Both the position numbers and the translations under genes were made by a program. Source: Lentimicrobiaceae bacterium (GTDB lineage Bacteria; Bacteroidota; Bacteroidia; Bacteroidales; F082). Taken from it: DNA of 64,000 bases. The notes under the pieces were generated by a model. The model worked only from the letters and a program-made list of their open reading frames with translations, had not been told where the DNA came from and ran no database searches. The stretch lies in assembly GCA_015061365.1 (NCBI GenBank), contig SUWS01000004.1, positions 47,094 through 111,093 on the forward strand. Reading direction: 5' to 3'. This document shows, in pieces, positions 33,352 through 42,037 of the stretch. Within the stretch, counting starts at the first letter, position 1, and every line of letters starts with the position of its first letter.

Positions 33352-33900
33352 TTATACTATTTGTGTTGCTTCATCGTCTGTCTCTTCCAAATAGATATCG
33401 GTTTTTCCCAAGGTCATCTTGTCGCCAAACTTGATTTTAAGGATGTCGCCACGTTGAATCGGTTTGTCGTTGAGAACGATGATATTTTTTGAATTAATTT
33501 CCACTAAATGATGCTCTATTCCATAAGGAGTCTGCACCACATCAATCTGCAAATGACGACGGCTCATATATTCGTCATGCGTAATTTGTATGTCTGCTTT
33601 ACCACTTTGCGCCAAGCGTCCAATAACATTAGTTCCCATCTTAAGCGGACAGCGTTGTCCTGTAGTTGATACGCGGATCTGCCCAAGATCGTTTTTCTGT
33701 TGCATCATAGCAGAGGGCATCTGTGTTGCCTCGTCGTCACTGCCTTGTCCGCCCTGTCCCATGGCACCACTCATATAGACATTGGCTTTTGCTTTGAAAT
33801 GACAGATAGGACAATCTACGATTTTCTCGTGATAGCCTGGCACTTCAGGGAATGAGAGCCGGGTCTTGCAATTTGGACATACTAAAAATATCTTTCCCAT
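33352..33900 (-). CDS. FHA domain protein with N-terminal zinc ribbon
   Basis: 182 residues. Residues 7-45 hold CPNC and CPIC, a zinc-ribbon or MJ0042-like finger. Residues 75-175 are an FHA domain, with GRLAQSGKADIQI, the diagnostic YMSRRHLQI and INSKNIIVLNDKPIQ. FHA domains bind phosphothreonine. Position between the phosphatase and the acidic 322-residue gene suggests it reads kinase output. Cytoplasmic, no membrane segment. Confidence 0.9.
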   Translation of the reverse strand: MGKIFLVCPNCKTRLSFPEVPGYHEKIVDCPICHFKAKANVYMSGAMGQGGQGSDDEATQMPSAMMQQKNDLGQIRVSTTGQRCPLKMGTNVIGRLAQSGKADIQITHDEYMSRRHLQIDVVQTPYGIEHHLVEINSKNIIVLNDKPIQRGDILKIKFGDKMTLGKTDIYLEETDDEATQIV

Positions 33901-33910
33901 CTCTTACTAT

Positions 33911-34879
33911 TTATGACATTGAACTCACATCGGCATCGTTCATATAATCAGGAAGATTGTCATTAGAAGCGTAGTACACTTCATTCTGTTGCATCGACAT
34001 TTGAATCAAATCGTTGGTCTCAATATTACAATCTTCAATGTCATAGATTTCATTATATGGGTCGATTTGATTATCATAGTTCTCATCAATCATGAGTGCA
34101 TCCATTGTACCATCGTTATCAACATCAACGAGAAGAGCCTGTTCGCCTTCTACTTCAATAGCAGCAACAGTCATTTGGTTGCCTTCATTATCGACTACAA
34201 CTTCTACACCCAAAACTTTGACACCTTCAACCTCAGAGTCATCGTCAACCATTTCTGTATTAGAAGCCATCATGTCTTGTTCCGTTTGATAATGTTCCTC
34301 TGCCACATAAGCCGACCCCGCGTTATCTCCAGCTATTGTATTATAATCAATCTTAGACTGATATTCTGCACGTTCTTCGGCAGACATATTATTCCATTCT
34401 TCAGCGTAATAAGTGTTGTAAACATGACCTCTCCATTCGAATGCCCCACCAGGACCAACCTGAGCACGAGCATCGGCGAAAGCCTCAGCGAAAGTAGCTT
34501 TGTCATCAACCTGAGCTATGCGCACGCCCTCGTCTGTTGCCAGAAGAACGTCTTCAGGTTCTGGAGTTATGTAAGCTTGTTCTTCTGCCACGACGGTCTC
34601 AGTTGTAATATTTTCTGTATTTTCGGCAGATGCGATTACCTCTTCTTTTTCGTCGTCTTGAGCGGTGTTTGCAGCGAATGAGCTACCAGCCACGCCACTT
34701 GCAAGACCGGCAGCGAAGCCACCAGCAGCGTAAGCGGCTTTTTCATTTTTAACAGATGTCTTTTTTGCTGTTACTTCATTGTTTTCCATAACTGTATTTT
34801 CTTTTTTATCATTAATATTTTTGTTCATCATAACTATTTCTTCTGATTGGTTCTGATTATTTGTTTCTTTGGTGTTCAT
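33911..34879 (-). CDS. Acidic protein with glycine-zipper-like helix and EF-hand-like loop
   Basis: 322 residues. A disordered N-terminal tail rich in Asn, Lys and Thr (about 1-48) is followed by AAYAAGGFAAGLASGVAGSSFAA, a small-residue helix that could insert in a membrane. Next come threonine-rich acidic sequence, a WRGHVYNTYYAEEW motif (about 149-162), and near residue 252 a DVDNDGTMD loop that fits an EF-hand/dockerin calcium site. I have the impression of similar proteins beside kinase/phosphatase genes in Bacteroidota but cannot name a family. The many Thr residues make it a candidate kinase substrate for the FHA protein; this is inference. Confidence 0.7.
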   Translation of the reverse strand: MNTKETNNQNQSEEIVMMNKNINDKKENTVMENNEVTAKKTSVKNEKAAYAAGGFAAGLASGVAGSSFAANTAQDDEKEEVIASAENTENITTETVVAEEQAYITPEPEDVLLATDEGVRIAQVDDKATFAEAFADARAQVGPGGAFEWRGHVYNTYYAEEWNNMSAEERAEYQSKIDYNTIAGDNAGSAYVAEEHYQTEQDMMASNTEMVDDDSEVEGVKVLGVEVVVDNEGNQMTVAAIEVEGEQALLVDVDNDGTMDALMIDENYDNQIDPYNEIYDIEDCNIETNDLIQMSMQQNEVYYASNDNLPDYMNDADVSSMS

Positions 34880-34897
34880 GATTGATAATACCTATCA

Positions 34898-35866
34898 CTA
34901 CTCGTATATTGCGGGGTCTGTAACATCAAATAATTTCTCCAATTCATGACTAATGCCATTTAGTATAGGCTTTTTTTGTTTGTACAATGCAGGTAACACA
35001 TAATTAACGCCTCCTCTATTTGATGTAGAACTATAAACAAAACCCTTATATGAACAACGTAATTCCGCCATATCACTCATAAAAAACAAATGAAACAACA
35101 ACTGTGGAAAATAATATTCTTCATGAAAACGTCCATCAGTTTTCATCACCTTAACAGATGTTAAAAATCTAATGGGATAAGTGATAATTAAATCTATCAA
35201 ATTATAGTTACTAAATTCATCTTTTGTCGGAATCCTTAAATCAAAAAACAATGTTTGTTCATTTTTTGGTGTAAAGCAACTAAACCATCGCTGTTTCCCT
35301 TCCTGAACTTTTCCACATTCTATATTTGCAGTTTCTTTTGAATCTGCTAAATATAAACATGGCATACCAGCCATACTATATCTTGAATAAGATGCATATC
35401 TACGAATTTCATAAGGAATATGCCAACAATTATTTGGTTTACCATCCATATCTACCATTCTATACAAGCATGCTCTATTATTTAAAAATTCAAATGAAAA
35501 ACAATTTACATATTCATCTTCCCAATATATACTAATCTTTTTTTTGCTTTTAAGCAATGCGTAAAGTTTTTTACATGCGGTCCATGTATCTCCCTTGTAG
35601 TAATGTTCAAGAATAGCTATACATTCTTTGAAAATAAGATCACAAAAGTTTATAAAACGTTTTTTGGTAATTTTTCCTTTAAAAAAACCATACATTTCTA
35701 TTGAATTAACAAGATCTTGTTCGTCTAGTAAATTTAGTAATCTCTTGTATATACAATACTTATTTTGTACATAAGAGTAAAAAGGATCCTCTACTCTACC
35801 TGTTCCTTCTACATAGCTCTCTTGTATCTCTCCATAAATTTTTGTTAGAAATTCTGTTACATTCAT
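34898..35866 (-). CDS. RES-like domain protein (candidate NAD+-acting enzyme)
   Basis: About 322 residues; start at 35875 or 35866 cannot be decided (MNAMN). The N-terminal half is helical and AT-rich in its codons. The central part, CLYRMVDMDGKPNNCWHIPYE followed by SRYSMAGMPCLYLADS and NIECG, follows the RES pattern of an Arg in R-Y-S, PCLYL, a Ser and a Glu. RES toxins have an ADP-ribosyltransferase-like fold and degrade NAD+. The match is by eye and remote. In the same leftward run as the FHA and phosphatase genes (18-base gap). Confidence 0.5.
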   Translation of the reverse strand: MNVTEFLTKIYGEIQESYVEGTGRVEDPFYSYVQNKYCIYKRLLNLLDEQDLVNSIEMYGFFKGKITKKRFINFCDLIFKECIAILEHYYKGDTWTACKKLYALLKSKKKISIYWEDEYVNCFSFEFLNNRACLYRMVDMDGKPNNCWHIPYEIRRYASYSRYSMAGMPCLYLADSKETANIECGKVQEGKQRWFSCFTPKNEQTLFFDLRIPTKDEFSNYNLIDLIITYPIRFLTSVKVMKTDGRFHEEYYFPQLLFHLFFMSDMAELRCSYKGFVYSSTSNRGGVNYVLPALYKQKKPILNGISHELEKLFDVTDPAIYE

Positions 35867-35982
35867 AGCATTCACATTATTATTTACCTAATTTAATTTA
35901 TCCAAATCACTCCGACTATTAATAATATCCAAAACTAATATAGCTATCATCAATCTGTAACCAGACGTATTGTTAGCCCCTG

Positions 35983-37155
35983 TTACGATAGATGCCCGTT
36001 AATCTCATCCTTTATTTGAGCAGGTTCTATAATTTTAGTTGTTTCATCAGTATTAATATTTGAACGTTTTATCATTATTTTAGTTAGAGATTTTTTTGCA
36101 CGCATTTCCCATTTATAAGCCTCTGAAATATTTTGTTCAATTCCGTATCCACCACTACTGTACATGTCAGCAATATTCTCAAAGATTACATCTTCATATG
36201 ACTCCTTTAATTTATCAGCATTTCCTAATTCAAAAGCTTTTTTATAAAACTTTATTGCTTTTGCATAGTTTTTCTCAATGTCATATCCATAATAATAAAA
36301 ATCACCCAATATCGTCATGGCATCTATATCACCCAATACAGCGGCCTTCTCATAATATTCCATAGCTTTCGAAACATTTTCTTCCATATCATAATACAAT
36401 GCTACGTCTTTTATAATCTTAGCATTTCCTTTCTCTGCAGCCAGTGAGTACCATCTATGAGCTTGTTCTTTTTCTCTTTTGTCATCACTATAAGCAAAAT
36501 CTTCTGCAATATCAAATAATTTTTCTGCACTACACATATCAATAACCTTTGCATAAAGTTCTGATGATTTGTCAATATTACGTTCTGTACCATATCCAGT
36601 CTCATAATAATAAGCAAGTTTAGCAAGTGATTCGCCAGTTTGTATTTTCTCCGCTACTCTTTCTGTCCAAACAAAGGCTTTCTTAGGATTTTTAGAAATA
36701 CCCAAACCATTCTTATAATAACAAGCGACTTCACCCATTGCATTGATATCACCGTTTTCAGCATCATGAAGATATAATGCAAAGGCTTTATTATATATTT
36801 CAAAAGCTTTTTTCTTATCTTTCTTTGTGCCTATTCCATCATTATAAAGCCATGCCAAAAGGTCCAATACAAACGCATCCACTTCCTCAGATTCAGTAGC
36901 TATTTTACACCATTCAAAAGCTTTTATATCGTCTCTTTCTACACCATCTCCATCAAGATACGCCATCACAACTCTGAGTTGTGCTTTGTAATGTCCCATA
37001 TTTGCAGCTTTGAGATATAATGGAAAATGGTCTTCTGGTTTACTATCTTCTTCATATCTTATACTTTCTGCTTTTTCAAAATATGTTTGAGCCAATTCTA
37101 TAGATTCACTATTCGAAGAACGAACATACTCAATTGAAGACTTTTCTGCTATCAT
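35983..37155 (-). CDS. Sel1-repeat protein
   Basis: 390 residues with roughly eight Sel1-like/TPR units of about 36 residues: for example YLKAANMGHYKAQLRVVMAYLDGDGVERD, YNDGIGTKKDKKKAFEIYNKA, YYKNGLGISKNPKKAFVWTERVA, YETGYGTERNIDKSSELYAK, YYYGYDIEKNYAKAIKFYKKA. No signal peptide, so a cytoplasmic scaffold. Sel1 proteins often adapt signalling complexes. 107 bases separate it from the RES-like gene downstream. Confidence 0.88.
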   Translation of the reverse strand: MIAEKSSIEYVRSSNSESIELAQTYFEKAESIRYEEDSKPEDHFPLYLKAANMGHYKAQLRVVMAYLDGDGVERDDIKAFEWCKIATESEEVDAFVLDLLAWLYNDGIGTKKDKKKAFEIYNKAFALYLHDAENGDINAMGEVACYYKNGLGISKNPKKAFVWTERVAEKIQTGESLAKLAYYYETGYGTERNIDKSSELYAKVIDMCSAEKLFDIAEDFAYSDDKREKEQAHRWYSLAAEKGNAKIIKDVALYYDMEENVSKAMEYYEKAAVLGDIDAMTILGDFYYYGYDIEKNYAKAIKFYKKAFELGNADKLKESYEDVIFENIADMYSSGGYGIEQNISEAYKWEMRAKKSLTKIMIKRSNINTDETTKIIEPAQIKDEINGHLS

Positions 37156-37212
37156 TGTATATTATTTTTGAATGAGCTGACACTATCTGTACAATCTTGC
37201 TTACGCACTTTA

Positions 37213-37290
37213 TCACCACTCTACTTGTCCTAAGACTTTTTCTATTTTATATTTTCCGTTTTGGAGGAGAGTGCTTGTTGAGAGGTGCAT
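37213..37290 (-). pseudogene. Relic: first 25 codons of a third Ser/Thr kinase
   Basis: Minus strand reads MHLSTSTLLQNGKYKIEKVLGQVEW then stop (TGA at 37215-37213). It aligns to the start of the kinase at 38854-40587 (MQLKSGTHLQNGKYKIERVLGQGG) and breaks off exactly at the glycine loop. DNA similarity to the kinase start at 40510-40587 is plain by eye. It is the scar of a deleted or recombined kinase gene. Confidence 0.8.
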
Positions 37291-37307
37291 AGTTATAGTA
37301 TTATAAT

Positions 37308-37589
37308 TTATCTTTGAGGTTGAATCAAAAACTTCTCTAATTGACATTTAAATTTTTCTTCCTTGGAATATCTCTCAATATACGATTCTATAAAAGAATT
37401 CCATTTTATAACATTCTTACTTATGTTTCGTAATTCTTCTATAACTTTTTCACGATTCTCACCAACAGCATATTTTAATTCTTCTATAAGTGCATCTTGA
37501 TTATCAAAAACATGCTGTCCATATAACATATATTCCTGTTCAATCACTTCCAAATCTTTCTCAAATGAATCTTTCATATCTTTTAACAT
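37308..37589 (-). CDS. Small helical protein, unknown
   Basis: 93 residues, charged and predicted entirely helical, with heptad-like ELKYAVGENREKVIEELRN. It sits 15 bases after the 340-residue gene in the same direction, so it is probably co-transcribed. No family recognised. Confidence 0.55.
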   Translation of the reverse strand: MLKDMKDSFEKDLEVIEQEYMLYGQHVFDNQDALIEELKYAVGENREKVIEELRNISKNVIKWNSFIESYIERYSKEEKFKCQLEKFLIQPQR

Positions 37590-37604
37590 TTTATAATCTT
37601 TTTA

Positions 37605-38627
37605 TTATTCATAATCACATTCCAAGAAACCATATTGTTGTAATACAGGAATGGCAAAGATTAAATAGGCATCTACTTTTTCTCGAACTTTTAAGATATA
37701 TTTAAGTACATCGGTATTTATTTTGATATTGTGAGGATTTCCATGTCTATCTGTTGGAAATCTATAATAATACGAATTAGTATCCAAATCATGAACATTT
37801 TTTTGGATTTTTTCCAATTCTCCTTGGAGCCTTATTGTTTCTTTTTTAAATTCTTCATATGTACCATCATCTTCAGAAATATTATCTAACGCTATATCTA
37901 TTATATGATCAAAACAATTGAATAATTTACATATCGAATGTTCATTTTTTATCTTTTTAATTATTTTCTGATCCAAATATTCCTCTCCAGCATCTAAAAG
38001 ATTCTGTTTTAATGATAATTCCATAGAATGTCTAATTAGATAAAACAGAGGCATATATACATCATTTATTGAAATTTCATTTTCTATTATTCCTTTAATT
38101 ATCAAATATACAGACTCATCATAATCCGTTGCCATCTGCCCCATGGCATACAAACCAGAAGTATGAATTTCATATCGTCCTTTGGGTTCATTTGGCAATT
38201 CAATATCAATACCAACCAAATTTAAAAAGAATTTTAAAGGGTTCAAGATATACAATATATCATCTTTGAAATAATGGTTGTCTTCTTTATCTGTAATATA
38301 TCTAAAATCTCCGCCATCTCCATCACATCTCAATACATCTAATTGTGATAATAAGTCGTCTGGTAACCCTTCCGTTTTTTCAAACAATTCTTTTAAAGAA
38401 TGTGTGTTTTCTGTTATCAAATATTGCTTCTTTATAAAAAGTTCTACCGTATGTCTAAATATAAATAGGAAAGACATATATCTTATACCTAAACTCTCTT
38501 TATTACGAGCTAAAAAGCAAAGAATATTTTTATATTGCTCATAGTATTCGTTCCAATCAATAGATTTATTTGTTATTTTCAAATCCAGATTATCTATAGT
38601 TTCGTCATTAAATTTTCGTAATATCAT
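37605..38627 (-). CDS. Tandem HEPN-like protein
   Basis: 340 residues built of two similar halves. The first has YMSFLFIFRHTVELFIKKQYL (about 50-70) and DGGDFRYITDKEDN; the second has YMPLFYLIRHSMELSLKQNLL (about 194-214) and SYYYRFPTDRHGN. The repeated RH-x-x-EL-x-x-K helix followed later by a [FY]RYP-like strand resembles HEPN superfamily domains, common in RNA-cutting defence proteins. The motif is not a textbook Rx4-6H, so activity is uncertain. Very AT-rich codons. Confidence 0.5.
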   Translation of the reverse strand: MILRKFNDETIDNLDLKITNKSIDWNEYYEQYKNILCFLARNKESLGIRYMSFLFIFRHTVELFIKKQYLITENTHSLKELFEKTEGLPDDLLSQLDVLRCDGDGGDFRYITDKEDNHYFKDDILYILNPLKFFLNLVGIDIELPNEPKGRYEIHTSGLYAMGQMATDYDESVYLIIKGIIENEISINDVYMPLFYLIRHSMELSLKQNLLDAGEEYLDQKIIKKIKNEHSICKLFNCFDHIIDIALDNISEDDGTYEEFKKETIRLQGELEKIQKNVHDLDTNSYYYRFPTDRHGNPHNIKINTDVLKYILKVREKVDAYLIFAIPVLQQYGFLECDYE

Positions 38628-38657
38628 AATTCACTTCTTTTAATTTCAATTATAAGA

Positions 38658-38857
38658 TTATAATTTTGATACCTCAACAATATATTCTTCAAACAAGATT
38701 GCAATGTCAGCACCCTTTGGGATTTAATGTCTAACATCTCTTGATTTACAATAAATAAATTCCTTTATTTTTTCACCAACCTTATATTGCGACCAACAAT
38801 TTCAGGGAGAGGCTTAAATATTACTTCTTGTACAGCATCACCAAAACAAGGATTCAT
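38658..38857 (-). pseudogene. Frameshifted small gene after the second kinase
   Basis: A start codon overlaps the kinase stop (ATGA). The frame reads MNPCFGDAVQEVIFKPLPEI and ends after 30 codons, but one frame over protein-like sequence continues (VGEKIKEFIYCKSRDVRH, stop, IPKGADIAILFEEYIVEVSKL, stop at 38658). One frameshift near 38790 and one nonsense codon would restore about 65 residues. Family not recognised. Confidence 0.5.
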
Positions 38858-40587
38858 ATTTCTATAACTGCACATTTTTTTTCATATTTCTCCAAGTAAA
38901 TACAATAATCTTCATCGATTGTTTTTAAGTTTTCTATACCGATAAATTCTATTGATTCATTCGCTTCATTTATAAACGCAACATGTTCCAAACCGTTAGT
39001 GTTCTTATTTTTAGTTTTTCCTTCAACTAAAAAGCAACAATCTCCACCTACATGATTAAGTCTTGAACTCATATAATCGTATTCTATCATTCCTGTCATT
39101 GGTATAAAAATAGAATTTCCATTTTTACCTGTAACTTTATACCCTTCTTCGCCTTCTAACGTAATTTGTGTCCAATCGCATTCTGTCAATAGTTCTATAA
39201 AATGAGCTTCTGTTGGGATAATGTATCCTTGTTTTTTTAGATTAACAAGATTTTCATCTTCCTCTATTAGCTTTAAATTAAGTCGTTTAGCGTCTGCATC
39301 ATATATTTGCCGAAATGGTGAACCACCTTCATATGCCATTAATCTGGAATTTGTCAGATAATATATCCCACCATCACAAATATTAGATGCTCCAACATTA
39401 TTTGCCGCCCACTTTACACTTAAACCTAAATCTACAACTTCATCAAGTTTACTATTTTGTGGAGTTTTCTTTACATTCAGTTGAAACAAGAAAAGGATTA
39501 TAACAGCAAATACAATAGCAAATATTATATAAACACCTTTATTACCTTTTTTCTTTTCCTTCTCGGCGACAATCGTAACTGTTGGTTTCGGTCTATCATC
39601 AACATATTTAGGTTGATGCATATTATCACTCAAAACTGGTTCATCTAATACTTTTGTAGATTCATCCTCTACTTTTTTATATCGAGACTCAATAGTTTTT
39701 GTTTCTTCGTTAGATTTCTCAGGACTATTATTTCCTAACATATCCAAGAAATCTTTCACATTTTCCGGTCTATCCTTTTTTCTAACCTGCATTGCTTTAG
39801 TTATCGCCGTCTTAACACCATACGATAATTTGTTTGGCAACTCAGGTAATCCTTCATTCAACACTTCTGCCGCTTGTGGTGGGGTATTACCAGTTAACAA
39901 TTTATATAATGTGGCTCCTAATGAATATATATCAGTCTGTGGAGAAAACATATTTACGCCTCCAACATTATATTGTTCCATAGGAGCATAACCATGACTG
40001 ATACCAACGGGCGTAGTACTAGTTTGGCCACCTTGTGCATCGTATTGTTTTGAAAGTCCGAAGTCTATTAGGATTGCTTTGTTATCTGTTTGACGAACCA
40101 TGATATTGGCTGGCTTAACATCCAAGTGATTAATGCATCGCTGATGAATAAAATCCAAAGCCTGAGAAACTTGTTTGATGTAAGCTATAGCATCAGCTTC
40201 CGACATCGCACCATATCGGTTCACTCTATCCAACAAAGATTCGCCTTCTATGTATTCCATTACGTAATATGCCGTATTGTTTTCCTTGAAAATGTCATGA
40301 ATATGAATAATATTCGGATGATCAAGTTGTGAGATTGTACGAGCTTCTTTCAAAAACTTATTCAAGAAGCGTTCTACAATCTCATGATTACTCTGTGTTC
40401 CAAGAGAAACATGACTTGTCGTTTCGTCTCGTTCACAATATTCTTTAAAGAAAAATTCCTTGATACAGACTTTTCTGTCTAATAATTCTTGCGTTGCGAG
40501 GTAAGTGATACCAAATCCGCCTTGTCCTAAGACGCGTTCTATTTTATATTTCCCGTTTTGGAGGTGTGTTCCTGATTTAAGTTGCAT
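38854..40587 (-). CDS. Membrane Ser/Thr protein kinase with FISUMP-like C-terminal domain
   Basis: 577 residues. Kinase domain about 14-285: GQGGFGITYL, Lys43 in VCIKEFF, HLDVKPAN (Leu for Arg, as in the other kinase), DFG, GYAPMEQ, TDIYSLGATLYKLLTG. A Lys-rich linker leads to one membrane helix (GVYIIFAIVFAVIILFLF, about 350-368), and the outside part (about 385-577) is a diverged FISUMP-like domain (VVDLGLSVKWAANNVG, IPTEAHFIELL, GYKVTGKNGNSIFIPMTGM). It thus looks like a receptor kinase, with the ligand domain in the periplasm. Divergent from the HTH gene. Confidence 0.88.
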   Translation of the reverse strand: MQLKSGTHLQNGKYKIERVLGQGGFGITYLATQELLDRKVCIKEFFFKEYCERDETTSHVSLGTQSNHEIVERFLNKFLKEARTISQLDHPNIIHIHDIFKENNTAYYVMEYIEGESLLDRVNRYGAMSEADAIAYIKQVSQALDFIHQRCINHLDVKPANIMVRQTDNKAILIDFGLSKQYDAQGGQTSTTPVGISHGYAPMEQYNVGGVNMFSPQTDIYSLGATLYKLLTGNTPPQAAEVLNEGLPELPNKLSYGVKTAITKAMQVRKKDRPENVKDFLDMLGNNSPEKSNEETKTIESRYKKVEDESTKVLDEPVLSDNMHQPKYVDDRPKPTVTIVAEKEKKKGNKGVYIIFAIVFAVIILFLFQLNVKKTPQNSKLDEVVDLGLSVKWAANNVGASNICDGGIYYLTNSRLMAYEGGSPFRQIYDADAKRLNLKLIEEDENLVNLKKQGYIIPTEAHFIELLTECDWTQITLEGEEGYKVTGKNGNSIFIPMTGMIEYDYMSSRLNHVGGDCCFLVEGKTKNKNTNGLEHVAFINEANESIEFIGIENLKTIDEDYCIYLEKYEKKCAVIEI

Positions 40588-40622
40588 AGTTAAATTACCT
40601 TAAAATTTATAAGGCAAATTAA

Positions 40623-40721
40623 CGAAGTTTTAACTTAACAAACAAATATGCTGAAGCAATAATTGACGAAATACCGGACTTAGTTGATGAAATATGTGAT
40701 ATTGCCTATTCTATCTTGTAA
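40623..40721 (+). pseudogene. Relic: C-terminal tail of a lost gene
   Basis: An open stretch without start codon reads RSFNLTNKYAEAIIDEIPDL followed by VDEICDIAYSIL and TAA at 40719. The amphipathic acidic sequence looks like a protein tail. It lies between the two divergent genes and ahead of the HTH promoter, marking a recombination point. Confidence 0.35.
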
Positions 40722-40765
40722 AAAAAATTTTATTATCAAAATTCACTATTTGAATAAAAAATCAC

Positions 40766-40811
40766 TACATTTGCAAAGGAGTAAAATTCGCAATTCGCGA
40801 ACTGCGAATTT
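40766..40811 (+). promoter_or_regulatory. Promoter and nested-palindrome operator of the HTH/nucleotidyltransferase pair
   Basis: TACATTTGC (40766-40774) is the -7 box. Just after it AAATTCGCA (40784-40792) and TGCGAATTT (40803-40811) form a perfect inverted repeat, with TTCGCGAA (40794-40801) as a second palindrome in the middle. The place, over the transcription start, fits autorepression by the HTH protein. Confidence 0.65.
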
Positions 40812-40821
40812 ACCAATATAT

Positions 40822-41364
40822 ATGAATGATTATAAATATAATAGGTATATGAAAACATTAAAACCGCAGGATATATTAATACTATTAAAACTGATAACTT
40901 ACAAAGATGCCACTTTCGTTATAAAAAATATATCTTCTGCTTTAAAAATTAGTCAATCTGAGATATCGGAAAGTCTTGAAAGATGTAAGAACAGCGGACT
41001 AATTGACTCCACAAAGAAAAAGGTAATGAGATTAGCTTTAGAAGAGTTGTTAGTGCATGGAATAAAATATGTATTTCCAGTAACTCCCGGTGAAAGAGTA
41101 CGTGGAGTACCTACTGCACACAGCGTATCACCAATGAAAGAATTGATAGTCTACAATAATGATGACATTTTTGTATGGCCTCATCCCAAAGGTACAGTCA
41201 GGGGCTCTGCCATAACTCCGCTATATCGTACAGTTCCAGAAGTTGTTCAAAGCGATGAGGAACTTCATCAACTTTTGGCTATTGTTGACTGTATCCGTTT
41301 GGGCAAACGGCGTGAAGTAGAATTGGCAACTGAGGAACTTAAAAAAAGGTTAGCGTATGAATGA
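40822..41364 (+). CDS. Winged-HTH regulator, probable antitoxin
   Basis: About 180 residues from 40822, the ATG after the operator; 40849 is an alternative and 40684 lies upstream of the promoter. N-terminal HTH (about 10-75): ILILLKLITYKDATFVIKNISSALKISQSEISESLERC, followed by a C-terminal region with VFPVTPGERVRGVPTAHS and GSAITPLYRTVPE. Such regulators are found directly upstream of AbiEii-like nucleotidyltransferases. It overlaps that gene by eight bases, so the two are coupled. Confidence 0.75.
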   Translation: MNDYKYNRYMKTLKPQDILILLKLITYKDATFVIKNISSALKISQSEISESLERCKNSGLIDSTKKKVMRLALEELLVHGIKYVFPVTPGERVRGVPTAHSVSPMKELIVYNNDDIFVWPHPKGTVRGSAITPLYRTVPEVVQSDEELHQLLAIVDCIRLGKRREVELATEELKKRLAYE

Positions 41365-42037
41365 ATTGAGTTTACGAATGATTGAAGTAGTGGCATCTGG
41401 TTTAGATGATTTGAACGAAAACGTTGCTTTTGTTGGTGGTGCAGTAGCTGGTTTATATGCTGATGACCCAGCATCAGAAGATGCACGCCCAACTATGGAC
41501 GTGGACTGCGTTTTGCAATTAAGTACAATAAATGATCAATATGAATTAGAAGAAGCTCTACAAAAACGCCATTTTCAACATGATATCGAATCTAGTGTTA
41601 TATGCCGATGGATTTATAAAGGAATAACTGTTGATATAATGCCAGACGACGAACACATACTCGGATTCTCAAACCGATGGTATAGTAAAGGCATGGAAAA
41701 TAAAAAGGATTACATTCTTCCGAATGGGAAAATAATTCACATATTCCCTGTTACTTACTACTTGGTGACTAAACTTGAAGCCGTAGCATCACGTGGCGGA
41801 AATGATTTACGTCAAAGTCATGACTTCGAAGATTTCATCTATGTACTGAATGGATGCACTACAATAGAATATGATTTACGTACAATCACAGATAATGAAT
41901 TACGATGTTACTTAGCTAATAAGTTTAATGATTTGCGAAAAGACGCCAATATAGAGGAATACATAGAATGTGCACTACCATACGGCGAAGAAGAACGATG
42001 TGAGTACATTCTCTCGTTATTGGAGATTTATCTCTAA
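41357..42037 (+). CDS. Nucleotidyltransferase (AbiEii-like), probable toxin
   Basis: 226 residues. The polymerase-beta-like NTase motif is clear: FVGGAVAGLY then RPTMDVDCVLQL, where the two Asp bind metal; a later KLEAVASRGGNDLRQSHDFEDF is typical of the AbiEii/DUF6036 group. Family members transfer nucleotides to tRNA or proteins and act as toxins. Its stop TAA overlaps the stop TAG of the convergent caspase gene in the sequence CTAA (42034-42037). Confidence 0.8.
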   Translation: MNELSLRMIEVVASGLDDLNENVAFVGGAVAGLYADDPASEDARPTMDVDCVLQLSTINDQYELEEALQKRHFQHDIESSVICRWIYKGITVDIMPDDEHILGFSNRWYSKGMENKKDYILPNGKIIHIFPVTYYLVTKLEAVASRGGNDLRQSHDFEDFIYVLNGCTTIEYDLRTITDNELRCYLANKFNDLRKDANIEEYIECALPYGEEERCEYILSLLEIYL

